Assembly: GCA_023456105.1 (NCBI GenBank)
Contig: JAEYAO010000076.1
Span: forward strand, 1 to 40,169
Source: Pseudomonadota bacterium
GTDB taxonomy: Bacteria > Pseudomonadota > Alphaproteobacteria > Caulobacterales > Caulobacteraceae
Direction of reading: 5' to 3'
DNA: 40,169 bases
The translations under genes were made by a program, and so were the position numbers. Below, one piece after another: positions 30,039 through 36,907 of this stretch; positions within the stretch are counted from its first letter, which is position 1; the number at the start of each line of letters is the position of its first letter. Below the pieces are notes generated by a model that worked only from the letters and a program-made list of their open reading frames with translations, had not been told where the DNA came from and made no database searches.

Positions 30039-30235
30039 CAGGCCTGGGGGTCGCTCAGCAGCGCCGTAAGCGGATAATCCAGAGCTTCCCCGCTCTCGAC
30101 GACGCGGATGCGCGCCTGGTCGTGGTCCACCGCCTCGACCTCATAGATCGGGCCGGCCGCCCCGAAGCGGCGGAAGCGAGCGGGAGAGGTGGAGGAAACG
30201 TCGAATGTTGATCCGGACTCCCGCACGCCGTCCAT
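30038..30235 (-). CDS. Small protein, candidate VapD antitoxin (DUF5397/VapX-like)
   Basis: This 65-aa protein starts MDGVRESGSTFDVSS and has a compact core RFRRFGAAGPIYEVEAVDHD and IRVVESGEALDYPLTALLSDP. From memory it resembles DUF5397, short proteins with FGxxGxxYEV and VVESGE...Y motifs. Its position immediately upstream of vapD with a one-base overlap is that of an antitoxin in a VapX-VapD pair. Its own start overlaps the purC stop (TGATG). Antitoxin function is inference. Confidence 0.75.
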   Translation of the reverse strand: MDGVRESGSTFDVSSTSPARFRRFGAAGPIYEVEAVDHDQARIRVVESGEALDYPLTALLSDPQA

Positions 30236-30993
30236 CAGTGCAGTCCCCCCTGGATGACCGTCGGCATGCCCTTCATGATGCCCAGGCGGCGCGCGACCTC
30301 GGTGTAGCTTTCGATGACGTTGCCGAGGTCGCGGCGGAAGCGGTCCTTGTCCAGCTTCTCGCCGGTGGTCGCGTCCCACAGGCGGCAGGAATCCGGGCTG
30401 ATCTCGTCGGCCAGGATCACGCGGGCGAAGTCGTTCTCCCAGATGCGGCCGAACTCGATCTTGAAGTCCACCAGGGTGATGCCGACCGCGCCGAACATGC
30501 CTGACAGATAGTCGTTGACCCGCACGGTCATGGCCAGGATATCGTCCAGCTCCTGGGTGGAGGCCCAGTTGAAGGCGGTGATGTGCTCCTCCGTCACCAT
30601 CGGATCGTTTAGCTCGTCCTTCTTGTAGTAGAACTCGATGATGGAGCGGGGCAGGGGCGTGCCCTCCTCGATGCCCAGGCGCTGGCTCATGGAGCCGGCG
30701 ACGATGTTGCGGCACACGACCTCCAGCGGGATGATCTCGACTTCGCGGATCAGCTGCTCGCGCAGGTTCAACCGCTTGATGAAGTGGTTGGTCACGCCGA
30801 TGCCGTTCAGGCGCGACATGACGAATTCGCTGATCTGGTTGTTGATGACGCCCTTGCCCTCGAGCGTCGCCTTCTTTTGCGCATTGAAGGCGGTGGCGTC
30901 GTCCTTGAAGTACTGGATCAGGGTGCCGGGCTCGGGCCCCTCGTACAGGATCTTGGCCTTGCCCTCGTAGAGCTTCTTGCGCTTGGTGTTCAT
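30235..30993 (-). CDS. purC: SAICAR synthetase PurC
   Basis: PurC ligates aspartate to CAIR with ATP, giving SAICAR in purine synthesis. The 252-aa length is typical. KKLYEGKAKILYEG, the aspartate/CAIR region LEVVCRNIVAGSMSQRLGIEEGTPL, the ITAFNWASTQELDDI stretch and LVDFKIEFGR...ILADEISPDSCRLWD are diagnostic. It heads a run of five overlapping genes: purC, the VapX-like gene, vapD, purS, PEBP. It is divergent from the DUF1476 gene across a 306-nt gap. Confidence 0.98.
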   Translation of the reverse strand: MNTKRKKLYEGKAKILYEGPEPGTLIQYFKDDATAFNAQKKATLEGKGVINNQISEFVMSRLNGIGVTNHFIKRLNLREQLIREVEIIPLEVVCRNIVAGSMSQRLGIEEGTPLPRSIIEFYYKKDELNDPMVTEEHITAFNWASTQELDDILAMTVRVNDYLSGMFGAVGITLVDFKIEFGRIWENDFARVILADEISPDSCRLWDATTGEKLDKDRFRRDLGNVIESYTEVARRLGIMKGMPTVIQGGLH

Positions 30994-31299
30994 CAGTCTG
31001 TCCCGGACGGGCCTTGGGGATTGTCGCCCGCCGGAAACAAAAATCGCGCCGCCCGAGGCTGCGAAAGCCGCAAGGGAAGACGCGTCTGAAGAACCGGTCG
31101 GGCGGGCGTTGGACCTGCGGCGGTTCCTTAGCCGAAGCCGCGCGCCAGCACAAATGACAGGGACGCGGGCGCCGGGTCCGGGCTTGCCTGTGACACAAGG
31201 GCTTCACCCGACGTAAGTCCGGTTGCGTTCGGGCGAGGGCGGGCTATAGACGGCGCTTGTTCCGGTTTTGACCGGGATTGTGGAGCTTCGCGGACCTAG
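30994..31299. other. Divergent intergenic region, purC / DUF1476
   Basis: This 306-nt gap holds no convincing gene. The right part contains the promoter for the DUF1476 gene. The left part, in the purC direction, has a T-rich patch (ATTTTTGTTT on the minus strand at about 31036-31045) after GC-rich sequence, but I see no clear stem or purine-responsive (PurR-like or riboswitch) structure. Confidence 0.5.
31223..31250 (+). promoter_or_regulatory. Sigma-70-like promoter for the DUF1476 gene
   Basis: TTGCGT (31223-31228) and TATAGA (31245-31250) are spaced by 16 nt, 49 nt upstream of the start codon, on the plus strand. Confidence 0.5.
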
Positions 31300-31623
31300 A
31301 TGACGACCTTTGACGATCGGGAAAAGGGCTTTGAGGCCAAGTACGCCCTCGATCAGGAACAGGAATTCAAGGCCGTCGCCCGTCGCAACAAGTCGCTGGG
31401 CCTGTGGGCTGCGGACAAGATGGGCCTGTCGCCGGAAAGCGCCGAGCAATACGCCAGCGCCGTGGTGCGCGCCGACTTCGAACAGCCGGGTGAGGAAGAC
31501 GTGTTCCGCAAGGTGGCCGGCGACTTCAAGGGCTCGGGCCTGACGGTGTCGGAAGGCGAGATCCGGTCAAAGATGGACGAGCTGATGTCCATCGCGCGCG
31601 AGCAGATCCGCGCCGGCGAGTAG
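31300..31623 (+). CDS. F1-ATPase inhibitor zeta subunit (DUF1476)
   Basis: This 107-aa protein is the alphaproteobacterial zeta inhibitor that blocks ATP hydrolysis by F1-ATPase. MTTFDDREKGFEAKYALDQEQEFKAVARRNKSLGLWAADKMGLS is the classic start, in which the basic N-terminal helix inserts into F1. The rest is helical (YASAVVRADFEQPGEEDVFRKVAGDF, IRSKMDELMSIAREQI). The family is largely confined to Alphaproteobacteria, which helps place the organism. A strong terminator follows. Confidence 0.96.
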   Translation: MTTFDDREKGFEAKYALDQEQEFKAVARRNKSLGLWAADKMGLSPESAEQYASAVVRADFEQPGEEDVFRKVAGDFKGSGLTVSEGEIRSKMDELMSIAREQIRAGE

Positions 31624-31649
31624 GGCTTACAGTCCATTTCAGAAAGTCG

Positions 31650-31688
31650 AAAGGGCCGCACCCGGGGGAAAGTGCGGCCCTTTCTTTT
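31650..31688 (+). terminator. Intrinsic terminator after the DUF1476 gene
   Basis: AAAGGGCCGCAC (31650-31661) pairs perfectly with GTGCGGCCCTTT (31672-31683) around a 10-nt loop, followed by CTTTTT. Confidence 0.92.
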
Positions 31689-31775
31689 TAGCCGGGGACG
31701 TTGGGGGGATGTCTCACCCGGCGTGTTTGCGTCTCGCGCCCCTTGAGAACACGGGCGCCTGACTTTGGTTTCCCC

Positions 31776-31806
31776 AAAAAATCGCAGCAGGCGAATTTTC
31801 TTGCGA
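31776..31806 (-). terminator. Possible terminator after the DNA glycosylase gene
   Basis: On the minus strand TCGCA (31806-31802) can pair with TGCGA (31786-31782), followed directly by six Ts. The stem is only 5 bp with a 15-nt loop, so this is weak. Confidence 0.35.
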
Positions 31807-31808
31807 GC

Positions 31809-32294
31809 CTAGGACAGCGCCGATTTCAGCACGGCCCAGGCGGCGGCCTTGTCGGCGAGCGGCCGGACATGGGCGGGGCTGGAGGACGGCAGGTCGATCA
31901 GGGCGACGTCGGTCACGGGCGCCAGAACACGCCGGCCCATACGAGCGGCCAGGCCGCCGTTGAAGGCGATCGCGCGCAGATGCGGCAGGGCGGCGACCAG
32001 ACCGCGCAGATCGGCGGCCTCGGGCGAGCGGATCGCCGCATCCAGACTGCCCGCCCGGTCCGCCGAGGCGATCACGTCCCACAGGCCGACGCCGCGCGCG
32101 AGCAGCCGCGCGAGCCGCTGCTCATACGGCAGGGCGACCAGGTCTTCGCCCACCACCCCGCCGATCAGGGGCCAGAAGCCGTTGCGCGGGTGGGCGTAGT
32201 ATTGCGCGGCCCTGAGCGACGCATCGCCTGGCAGGCTGCCCAGGATCAGCAGGCGCGTGTGGTCATCGACGACCGGCGGGAAGTTCGCCTTCAT
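31809..32294 (-). CDS. DNA-deoxyinosine glycosylase (uracil-DNA glycosylase superfamily)
   Basis: This 161-aa protein belongs to the hypoxanthine-DNA glycosylase group (TIGR04274-like) within the UDG fold: LLILGSLPGDASLRAAQYYAHPRNGFWPLIGGV at the N-terminus carries the GSxPGxxSL and YYaHPrNxFW motifs, and IDLPSSSPAHV near the end is the substrate loop. It excises deaminated bases from DNA. The start overlaps the relE stop by ATGA, so it appears translationally coupled to a toxin gene. Confidence 0.9.
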   Translation of the reverse strand: MKANFPPVVDDHTRLLILGSLPGDASLRAAQYYAHPRNGFWPLIGGVVGEDLVALPYEQRLARLLARGVGLWDVIASADRAGSLDAAIRSPEAADLRGLVAALPHLRAIAFNGGLAARMGRRVLAPVTDVALIDLPSSSPAHVRPLADKAAAWAVLKSALS

Positions 32295-32575
32295 CCGCGC
32301 CGTTTGGCGTCGGAGTAGACGCGGCCACGCTCCCGCTTTCCGACGACGACGACCGTGACGGTGACAGCCTGATCCTCGACCCGATATACGAGCCTGTAGC
32401 CTGCGCTCCTTAGCTTGATCTTGTAGTGATCGCTCAGGCCGTGGAGCGCGTCCTTGGGCGCGCGCGGGTGCTCCAGACGCTCGATCAGCTTCTTCTTGAA
32501 CTGATCGCGGACCGACGCGCCGAGCTTTTCCCACTCCTTCAGCGCGGAGGGCAGAAACTGGAGGTCAAAGCTCAT
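32291..32575 (-). CDS. relE: RelE/ParE-family toxin
   Basis: This 94-aa RelE-like mRNA interferase has FDLQFLPSALKEWEKLGASVRDQFKKKLIERLEHP, then LHGLSDHYKIKLRSAGYRLVYRVEDQAVTVTVVVVGKRERGRVY, the standard RelE fold with catalytic basic residues (KIKLRSAGYRLVY, GKRER). It would cleave mRNA in the ribosomal A site. Its start overlaps relB by 11 nt and its stop overlaps the DNA glycosylase start by ATGA. Confidence 0.93.
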   Translation of the reverse strand: MSFDLQFLPSALKEWEKLGASVRDQFKKKLIERLEHPRAPKDALHGLSDHYKIKLRSAGYRLVYRVEDQAVTVTVVVVGKRERGRVYSDAKRRG

Positions 32576-32810
32576 CGAGCGAGACGCGCAGCGGCGTTTC
32601 GTCGGCGCGCGCCCGGATCGTCTCGACCAGCGCCAGATCGTCCAGACGCTCCAGCATCGCCTCGTATGCAGCCGCCGGCACCATATAGGCCATGATCCGA
32701 TTGTGGTTCAGCACCGCGACGGTCTCGCCGCCGGCGTTCTCCATCACGGCGCTCGGACTTCTCTTCAGATCGGAGACGCTGACGGCGACTTGGGCTTCGA
32801 TGCGTTGCAT
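32565..32810 (-). CDS. relB: Antitoxin of the Phd/YefM (RelB) type
   Basis: This 81-aa antitoxin has a DNA-binding Phd/YefM N-terminus (AVSVSDLKRSPSAVMENAGGETVAVLNHNRIMAYMVPAAAYEAML) followed by a toxin-neutralising acidic tail (RADETPLRVSLDEL). It overlaps relE by 11 nt. It has no Shine-Dalgarno; a promoter ends 6 nt before the ATG, which implies a leaderless mRNA. It lies 45 nt downstream of purB on the same strand. Confidence 0.9.
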   Translation of the reverse strand: MQRIEAQVAVSVSDLKRSPSAVMENAGGETVAVLNHNRIMAYMVPAAAYEAMLERLDDLALVETIRARADETPLRVSLDEL

Positions 32811-32853
32811 CCGTTCAAGGTACGAAATCCGGTGCGGTTTTCAATACCGTTCA
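32811..32853 (-). promoter_or_regulatory. relBE promoter with direct repeats
   Basis: On the minus strand TTGAAA (32844-32839) and TACCTT (32822-32817) are spaced by 16 nt, and the -10 box ends 6 nt before the relB ATG. TGAACGG occurs twice in the same direction (32853-32847 and 32817-32811), bracketing the promoter, and may be operator half-sites. Confidence 0.6.
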
Positions 32854-32855
32854 GA

Positions 32856-34157
32856 TCACGCGTCCCCGAACACCCGGTCGAAGATCACGTCGATGTTCTT
32901 GGTGTGGTAGCTGAGGTCGAACAGGGCCTCGAGCTGGTCGGCGGGCAGGGTGACGCGGGGATCGGCCTTGAGGAAGTCGATAAAGGCGCCCTCGCCGCGC
33001 CAGACCTTCATGGCGTTCTCCTGCACGGCCGCATAGGCGTCCTCGCGCGACACGCCGGCCTGCGTCAGGGCCAGCATCACCCGCTGGGAGAAGACCAGGC
33101 CGCCCAGCCGGTCGAGGTTCTTCTGCATGTTGTCGGGATAGACGTTCAGCCGCTCGATGACGCCCGCCAGGCGGTGCAGGGCGAAGTCCAGGTGGATGGT
33201 GGCGTCCGGCCCGATGCCGCGCTCGACCGACGAATGGCTGATGTCCCGCTCGTGCCACAGGGCGACGTTCTCCATGGCCGGGACTACGGACGAGCGCACC
33301 AGGCGCGCCAGACCGGTCAGGTTCTCGGTCAGGATCGGATTGCGCTTGTGCGGCATGGCCGACGAGCCCTTCTGACCCTTGTCGAAGAATTCCTCGGCCT
33401 CCAGCACCTCGGTGCGCTGGAGGTGGCGGATTTCGGTGGCCAGCCGCTCGATGGAGGAGGCGACGACGCCCAGGGCGGCGAAATAGGCCGCGTGCCGGTC
33501 GCGCGGGATCACCTGGGTCGAGACCGGCTCGACCTGCAGGCCCATCTTTTCCGCCACATAGGCTTCGACCTCGGGATCGACATTGGCGAAGGTGCCCACG
33601 GCGCCCGAGATGGCGCAGGTGGCGATCTCCTCGCGCGCGGTGACCAGACGCCTGCGGGCGCGTTGGAACTCGGCGTGGTAGCCGGCCAGCTTCAGACCGA
33701 AGGTCACGGGCTCGGCGTGGATGCCGTGGCTGCGGCCCACGGTGGGCGTGTATTTGTGCTCCTTGGCGCGCGTCTCCAGCGCCGCCAGCACCCGGTCGAC
33801 GCCGCCCAGCAGGAGGTCGGTGGAGCGCGCCAGCTGCACCGCGAAACAGGTGTCCAGCACGTCCGAGGACGTCATGCCCTGGTGCAGAAAGCGCGCTTCG
33901 TCGCCCACGATCTCGGCGACGTGGGTCAGAAAGGCGATGACGTCGTGCTTGGTGGTGCGCTCGATCTCGTCGATGCGGTCGGCGTCGAATGTGGCGTCCC
34001 CGCCCTTGGCCCAGATGGCGTCCGCGGCCTCGCGCGGGATCACGCCCAGTTCGGCCATCTTGGTCGTGGCGTGCGCCTCGATCTCGAACCAGATTCTGTA
34101 CTTGGTCTCCTGCGACCAGATGGCGACGGCGTCGGGGCGGGAATAGCGCGTGATCAT
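32856..34157 (-). CDS. purB: Adenylosuccinate lyase PurB
   Basis: PurB cleaves SAICAR to AICAR and adenylosuccinate to AMP, with release of fumarate. The 433-aa protein carries the superfamily signature GSSAMPHKRNPI (~residues 265-276), the MTSSDVLDT substrate loop and TVGRSHGIHAEPVTFG. It opens MITRYSRPDAVAIWSQETKYRIWFEIE, typical of the short bacterial form. It is the first of the purine genes in transcriptional order and lies just upstream of relBE. Confidence 0.98.
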   Translation of the reverse strand: MITRYSRPDAVAIWSQETKYRIWFEIEAHATTKMAELGVIPREAADAIWAKGGDATFDADRIDEIERTTKHDVIAFLTHVAEIVGDEARFLHQGMTSSDVLDTCFAVQLARSTDLLLGGVDRVLAALETRAKEHKYTPTVGRSHGIHAEPVTFGLKLAGYHAEFQRARRRLVTAREEIATCAISGAVGTFANVDPEVEAYVAEKMGLQVEPVSTQVIPRDRHAAYFAALGVVASSIERLATEIRHLQRTEVLEAEEFFDKGQKGSSAMPHKRNPILTENLTGLARLVRSSVVPAMENVALWHERDISHSSVERGIGPDATIHLDFALHRLAGVIERLNVYPDNMQKNLDRLGGLVFSQRVMLALTQAGVSREDAYAAVQENAMKVWRGEGAFIDFLKADPRVTLPADQLEALFDLSYHTKNIDVIFDRVFGDA

Positions 34158-34255
34158 GGACGCGTCGTGTCGGTCGGGGCCGGGGTGGAGTCAAGGCGGG
34201 CTTGCCCGGAAAGCCGATGCAGGGCACGAACCCCGGCATCAAAAGGAGGCGCGCC

Positions 34256-34912
34256 GTGCAGCTGGTCATCGGAAACAAGGCCTATTCCACCTGGTCGCTC
34301 CGGCCATGGCTGGTGCTGAAGCGCTGCGGCGCCACGTTCGAGGAGATCGTAGTCGAACTGAACCAGCCCGACACGGCCCAGCGCATCGCCGAACATTCGC
34401 CCTCAGGCTTTGTGCCCGCGCTGAAAGTGGACGGCGAGACGATCTGGGATTCGATGGCCATCTGCGTCTGGGCGGCGGAGCGCTATCCCGAGGCGCCGCT
34501 GTGGCCGCTTGATGCACACGCGCGCTGGCTGGCGCGGTCGGCGGCGTGCGAGATGCACGGCGGTTTCTCCAGCCTGCGCACCGTCTGCGGCATGGGTCCG
34601 GATCATCCCATGGTGGGCGACAGCCGATCACCGGCGCCGCAGGACGCGGGGCTTGAGAAGGATGTGCGTCGGCTGGTCAGCCTGTGGCGCGAGATGCGAA
34701 CGCGATTTGGCGCAAGCGGGCCGTATCTGTTCGGCGACTGGTCGATCCCCGACGCCTTCTTTACTCCGGTCGCGGCGCGCATTCGCCACTTCGGAATTGA
34801 CCTTGTCGCACATGGCGACGACGGCGGCGCCCAGGCGTATGTCGAGGCGCTGCTGGCTCAGCCGGACTTCCTGCAGTGGGAGGCCGAGGCGCTCGGAGCG
34901 GGCGAAGCTTAA
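34256..34912 (+). CDS. Glutathione S-transferase family protein
   Basis: This 218-aa protein has an N-terminal thioredoxin-like domain (VIGNKAYSTWSLRPWLVLKRCGATFEEIVVELNQ, with SPSGFVPALKVDGETIWDSMAICVWAAERYP) and a helical C-terminal domain (YLFGDWSIPDAFFTPVAARI). The S-x-W-S-x-R-x-W motif at the active site is seen in the YfcF-like/zeta-type group. A perfect AAGGAGG (34243-34249) lies 6 nt before GTG 34256, which decides the start over upstream ATGs. The substrate is unknown. Confidence 0.92.
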   Translation: MQLVIGNKAYSTWSLRPWLVLKRCGATFEEIVVELNQPDTAQRIAEHSPSGFVPALKVDGETIWDSMAICVWAAERYPEAPLWPLDAHARWLARSAACEMHGGFSSLRTVCGMGPDHPMVGDSRSPAPQDAGLEKDVRRLVSLWREMRTRFGASGPYLFGDWSIPDAFFTPVAARIRHFGIDLVAHGDDGGAQAYVEALLAQPDFLQWEAEALGAGEA

Positions 34913-34938
34913 CCATTGTCGCCGACGCGGGCTTAACC
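34909..34938 (+). promoter_or_regulatory. Paired TTAACC half-sites (possible CtrA sites)
   Basis: TTAACCAT at 34909 and TTAACC at 34933 lie 24 nt apart, upstream of a 42-aa membrane peptide. TTAACCAT resembles the CtrA half-site of Caulobacter promoters. The spacing does not form the canonical N7 full site. Confidence 0.3.
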
Positions 34939-34983
34939 GCACGGCGTTATTCGATCTTCATCGACGGCGACGCGGAGGGCGCA

Positions 34984-35112
34984 ATGCAGGTTCAGGCGGT
35001 GAAGAGCGCGGACGCGCCCGCGGGCCGGCTGCTGAACCCCATCGCGGGCTATGGCCTGGGGCTTGGCGTCAGCCTGTGTTTCTGGAGCCTGCTGCTCAGC
35101 GCGCTGTTCTAG
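34984..35112 (+). CDS. Small membrane peptide (42 aa, hypothetical)
   Basis: A 42-aa frame starts MQVQAVKSADAPAGRLLNP and ends in one hydrophobic span (GYGLGLGVSLCFWSLLLSALF). A good GGAGGG lies 4 nt before the ATG. It sits between a GST gene and the convergent lytic transglycosylase gene, ending 6 nt from the latter's stop. Not recognised; support is the ribosome-binding site and the clean membrane segment. Confidence 0.5.
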   Translation: MQVQAVKSADAPAGRLLNPIAGYGLGLGVSLCFWSLLLSALF

Positions 35113-35118
35113 ACGGGC

Positions 35119-36816
35119 CTACTGAACGGCGGCCGTGCGGATCAGGGCGATGGTCAGCGTCTGCGGCGCGGGCTGAACATAGTCCAGCGCAGCCGGGATC
35201 AGCGAGGCGCCCGAAGCCACGGCGTCCAGCGTCTTGAGCGAGCCGCCCAGCAGGCGCTGGTAGATCCAGTAGGAGGCCATGACCTTTTCGACGTAATCGC
35301 GCGCCTGAGGCACGTCGATGGTTTCGATCAGCAAGAGCGGATCGGCGTCGCCGCCGAGCTTGCGCAGCGCCGCCAGCATCGGGCCGGGCCCGGCGTTGTA
35401 GGAGGCGACGGCGCGTAGAATGTCGCCCTGGAAGGCGTTCAACTGCAGCATGCGCTGGATGTAGGCCTGACCCAGCTTCATGTTCACGGCCGGGTCGAGC
35501 AGGCGCGAGGGCTGGGACACAAAGCCCCGGTCGCCGGTCATCTCGGCGGCGGTGGTCGGCATCACCTGCATGATGCCATAGGCCCCGGCGCCGGAACGCG
35601 CACCGGCGTCAAAGCCGGTCTCCTTGCGAGCCAGGGCGTAGACCAGGGCCCGATCGATGGTGAAGCCGCCTTCGGGTTGCAGGTCCGGTGTGGGATAATG
35701 GACCGCGTCGATGCGACCTGCGTCGCCGCCTGATGAACCCGGCGACATCATACGGGCCAGCGCGCCCCACATCTTCTGGGCGGTGTCGCCGGCGGCGGTG
35801 CGCAGACCCTGGCGCAGTTCGCTGCGCGCGTCGTCGCGGCGACCGATCTCGTAGAAGGCCAGGGTCCGGCGGGCGCGCGCGTCGCCCTGCAGGAAGGTCG
35901 ACAGGGCGGCGGGCTCCACGCCCAGCGGCTCGACCTGCTGGAAGGAGGCCTGCTGCACCACGGCGTTATAGGCGCGTGGGCCCTGGTTCTCGACGGCGGG
36001 CTCCTCACCCAGTTGGCGCAGCGCGATCTGACCATAGAAGGTGGCGGGCCAGCGGGCGGCGAGGCGCAGATATTCGGCGATGCGGTCCTGTCGACCTGTT
36101 CTGGCGGCAGCGCGCGCCGTCCAGACGGCGGCCCCTGCGCGGACCCACGGATCCTCGGTCGGGTCCAGCGCCACCCGTTCAAAGGCCCCGAACGATCCCT
36201 GGAAGTCGTTGAGACGCCAGGAGGCCAGACCCACGGTCCACCAGTCGCCGATCGACTGGCCGGCCTGCACCGCGCCGGACAGGTCGTCGTTGTTGTAGGC
36301 GACGCGCGCGATCTTGTCGGGATCAACGCCGCTGTCGCCGGACACGGCCGTGACCAGGCTGTTCCAGGTGCGGCCAAAGCCGGCCGGGCGCGGCGGCTCG
36401 GCGGCGCCGTCGGGCTGGCGCTTCAGGGCGAGGTTATAGACGCGGCTGGCGCACGGCAGGTCGGCGTATTCGTTCAGCCAGGCGACCAGTTCGTCATAGG
36501 TGGCCGAGTGATCGCGGTGAAACAGGCGCTCGAACTCGACCTGGCCCATCAGCACCCGATCCTGCGCCCGGCCGGCGGACGCGCGAGCGGCCTCGAGGTC
36601 GCCGCGCCGCAGGGCGTCAAAGGCGGTGGTGTAGCTGATCCGGTCCGCCGAACTCAGCGCCGTGGGGCGCATGGAACCGACGCCCGAGCCGGACATTCCT
36701 TCCACAAGGCCCTCGCCCGATCCCTCATAGGGCACGCCTTCCGCCACGGCCGCGCCTGCGGCGGACAGGGCAAGTGCGAACGTCGACGCAACAAGCGCGC
36801 GGCGGAAGTTGAGCAT
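35119..36816 (-). CDS. Soluble lytic murein transglycosylase (Slt70-like)
   Basis: This 565-aa exported enzyme cleaves peptidoglycan glycan strands to 1,6-anhydro products. It has a signal peptide ending near AAVAEG, a long helical superhelix (the U-shaped Slt70 region, ~60-380) and a C-terminal SLT domain with catalytic Glu in YALARKETGFDAGARS, then GAYGIMQVMPTTAAEMTG and AVASYNAGPGPML. The C-terminus (TLTIALIRTAAVQ) resembles the usual extension in alphaproteobacteria. Confidence 0.94.
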   Translation of the reverse strand: MLNFRRALVASTFALALSAAGAAVAEGVPYEGSGEGLVEGMSGSGVGSMRPTALSSADRISYTTAFDALRRGDLEAARASAGRAQDRVLMGQVEFERLFHRDHSATYDELVAWLNEYADLPCASRVYNLALKRQPDGAAEPPRPAGFGRTWNSLVTAVSGDSGVDPDKIARVAYNNDDLSGAVQAGQSIGDWWTVGLASWRLNDFQGSFGAFERVALDPTEDPWVRAGAAVWTARAAARTGRQDRIAEYLRLAARWPATFYGQIALRQLGEEPAVENQGPRAYNAVVQQASFQQVEPLGVEPAALSTFLQGDARARRTLAFYEIGRRDDARSELRQGLRTAAGDTAQKMWGALARMMSPGSSGGDAGRIDAVHYPTPDLQPEGGFTIDRALVYALARKETGFDAGARSGAGAYGIMQVMPTTAAEMTGDRGFVSQPSRLLDPAVNMKLGQAYIQRMLQLNAFQGDILRAVASYNAGPGPMLAALRKLGGDADPLLLIETIDVPQARDYVEKVMASYWIYQRLLGGSLKTLDAVASGASLIPAALDYVQPAPQTLTIALIRTAAVQ

Positions 36817-36907
36817 AGCGGCCCCCTCGTTGGCGTCGCGCCTGCCCGTCTCGATCAGGCGGCGCGTTCGTATGGCGATCGGTCGTCAGCGGCGAAACAT
36901 GCCGTAA

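Noticed and set aside
32703..34319. 538-codon frame antisense to purB
   Set aside because: Shadow frame; purB on the other strand carries all family signatures.
36855..36885. Hairpin between the UDG and lytic transglycosylase genes as a terminator
   Set aside because: CGCCTG/CAGGCG arms are only 6 bp with an 11-nt loop and no T-run in the needed direction.
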